Both the position numbers and the translations under genes were made by a program. A stretch of 13,632 nt of DNA from DATGHS01 sp035307785 (GTDB lineage: Bacteria > Planctomycetota > Planctomycetia > Gemmatales > Gemmataceae): the NCBI GenBank assembly GCA_035307785.1, contig DATGHS010000557.1:1-13632 (forward strand). Direction: 5' to 3'. Positions within the stretch are counted from its first letter, which is position 1. Each line of letters begins with the position of its first letter. The notes beneath the pieces were generated by a model. The model did no database searches. It was given only the letters and a program-made list of their open reading frames with translations, and was not told the origin of the DNA. Positions 12,817 to 13,632 of the stretch are shown here, piece after piece.

Positions 12817-12916
12817 CACCAGGGGTCAGGAGTCAGGAGTCAGGGGTCAGAGTCGGGAGTCAGGAGTTGGCCACCAACCTTGGCCCCTGATTCCTGACTC
12901 CTGACTCCTGACTCCT
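12817..12916. repeat. Heptanucleotide tandem repeat block (GGAGTCA / TGACTCC)
   Basis: The left half repeats GGAGTCA with variants (12821-12868); the right half repeats CTGACTC (12886-12916). The halves face each other as an imperfect long hairpin around the centre near 12869-12880. The block spans the whole 27-base intergenic gap and the last 75 bases of the upstream gene. Confidence 0.85.
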
Positions 12917-13632
12917 GTTTCATTTGCAGCGGCTCAATTTGCCGCAGCAGTTGCTGCGCGACGGGCAACAGCTCCTTGCCGCGGTATTGTTCCCAATCGC
13001 TCAGCCAAAGCTGGGCGGCGGCGTATAAGTCTTCATCGTCCACGAAGCTCACGCTGCCGGCCCATTTGGTCCAGTCGCCGAGTTTCTCAAATTGCCGCAC
13101 CGTGGCCAGGGCGCCGCGTTGCACGTCGAGGCGCTCAGCCAGTTTCGGCGGGCCGCTGCCCTTGAGGCCGGCAAGCCAGAATTGCGGCGTCAGGTCGGGC
13201 GAGAGCAATTCGGACAACGCTTTCGGAAGGAAGCGCGCGAGGTCGGGGCGGTTCGCTTGCCGGGCGGCTTGCAGGAAGCCGGAGAGCGCTCGCTCTTGCG
13301 CCTGACCCAGCGCTCGCATTTTCGTCCAGTCGATGATCTCGTGCTTGCCGCGCTCCAGAGCAAGCCAGCGCTGGTGCAAGCGCGGCTGAAGCGCTTCGAT
13401 GATGCTGGCGCCGCTGTCTTTCGTCCAAGTATCGAAATCGAGTGCCGGCGGATTCGCGACCTGCGCGAAATCTTCGGGGAAGAACAGCGCGATCAGGCCG
13501 TGTTTCAAAATCACCGGCCGATTTCGCAGCGCCTGCCCGGCCTCCTGCTCGCGCAGGTTGGAATAGGCCAGGAACAAGAGCAGCAAATCGCCGGTGGTAG
13601 TGTCCGCGGCTTGCGGTTGCCATTCGTGTTTT
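12840..13632 (-). CDS. Operon protein of unknown function, 5' end outside the window
   Basis: The frame is open to the right edge, so the true start is beyond base 13632; at least 263 residues are visible. The sequence is mostly helical and Leu/Ala/Gln-rich (WLALERGKHEIIDWTKMRAL, PDLARFLPKALSELLSPDLT) with a Trp-rich part nearer the end (DWTKWAGSVSFVDDEDLYAA, then QLWLSDWEQYRGKELL). There is no membrane segment. The last 24 residues (from QESGVRSQESG onward) are encoded by the 7-base repeat block and look added on: the natural domain probably ends near EPLQMK. No family is recognised; by position it is the most upstream visible member of the FtsH-like operon. Confidence 0.8.
   Translation of the reverse strand, partial: KHEWQPQAADTTTGDLLLLFLAYSNLREQEAGQALRNRPVILKHGLIALFFPEDFAQVANPPALDFDTWTKDSGASIIEALQPRLHQRWLALERGKHEIIDWTKMRALGQAQERALSGFLQAARQANRPDLARFLPKALSELLSPDLTPQFWLAGLKGSGPPKLAERLDVQRGALATVRQFEKLGDWTKWAGSVSFVDDEDLYAAAQLWLSDWEQYRGKELLPVAQQLLRQIEPLQMKQESGVRSQESGAKVGGQLLTPDSDP

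Overview
The window looks like a piece of a planctomycete chromosome (Pirellula-like relatives are a reasonable guess). G+C is about 60%, and it carries a small secreted 'NGKPL..G' transthyretin/carboxypeptidase-regulatory-like protein, a bacterial type A RNase P RNA, and intergenic regions full of short tandem repeats and hairpins. This placement is inferred from gene style, not from a marker gene.

Left part (1-2630). On the minus strand is the 5' end of a Tat-exported, selenocysteine-containing formate dehydrogenase large subunit. Its in-frame UGA (153-155) is followed at the standard distance by a bacterial SECIS hairpin. A 464-base gap separates it from a divergent plus-strand cluster: a two-CBS-domain protein with a cysteine-rich insert, a small secreted protein, a 40-residue one-helix membrane protein and a 73-residue charged protein. 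A near-consensus sigma-54 promoter (1141-1155) with an upstream 15-base palindrome precedes the CBS gene. A large hairpin closes the cluster.

Middle (2700-5045). An NtrC-family sigma-54 response regulator (REC, AAA+, Fis HTH) has its own probable sigma-70 promoter and a long-stem terminator. It is the obvious candidate activator of the sigma-54 promoter beside it. Next comes rnpB, whose P12 helix is enlarged to about 116 nt by 7-base tandem repeats. A hairpin built from 8-base repeats then separates rnpB from the convergent minus-strand operon.

Right part (5049-13632, all minus strand, transcribed right to left). Seven genes form an apparent operon: a protein cut by the window edge, a 191-residue coiled-coil protein, two small proteins of 122 and 116 residues with clearly lower G+C, a soluble FtsH-like AAA+ zinc metalloprotease, an 85-residue small protein, and a 1176-residue protein that looks like an alpha-solenoid. 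The make-up resembles the computationally described FtsH/vWA/MoxR 'ternary' NTP-dependent conflict systems. If so, the MoxR and vWA partners would lie beyond the right edge. No nuclease, toxin or other effector domain is recognisable inside the window, so a defence role is inference.

A recurring theme is heptanucleotide tandem repeats (STRR-like) at three places with different unit sequences: inside rnpB, between two operon genes at 11434-11461, and at 12817-12916, where they encode the C-terminal tail of a protein. An octamer version lies after rnpB. REP-like and C-rich hairpin elements occupy 8656-8876 and 9191-9275.
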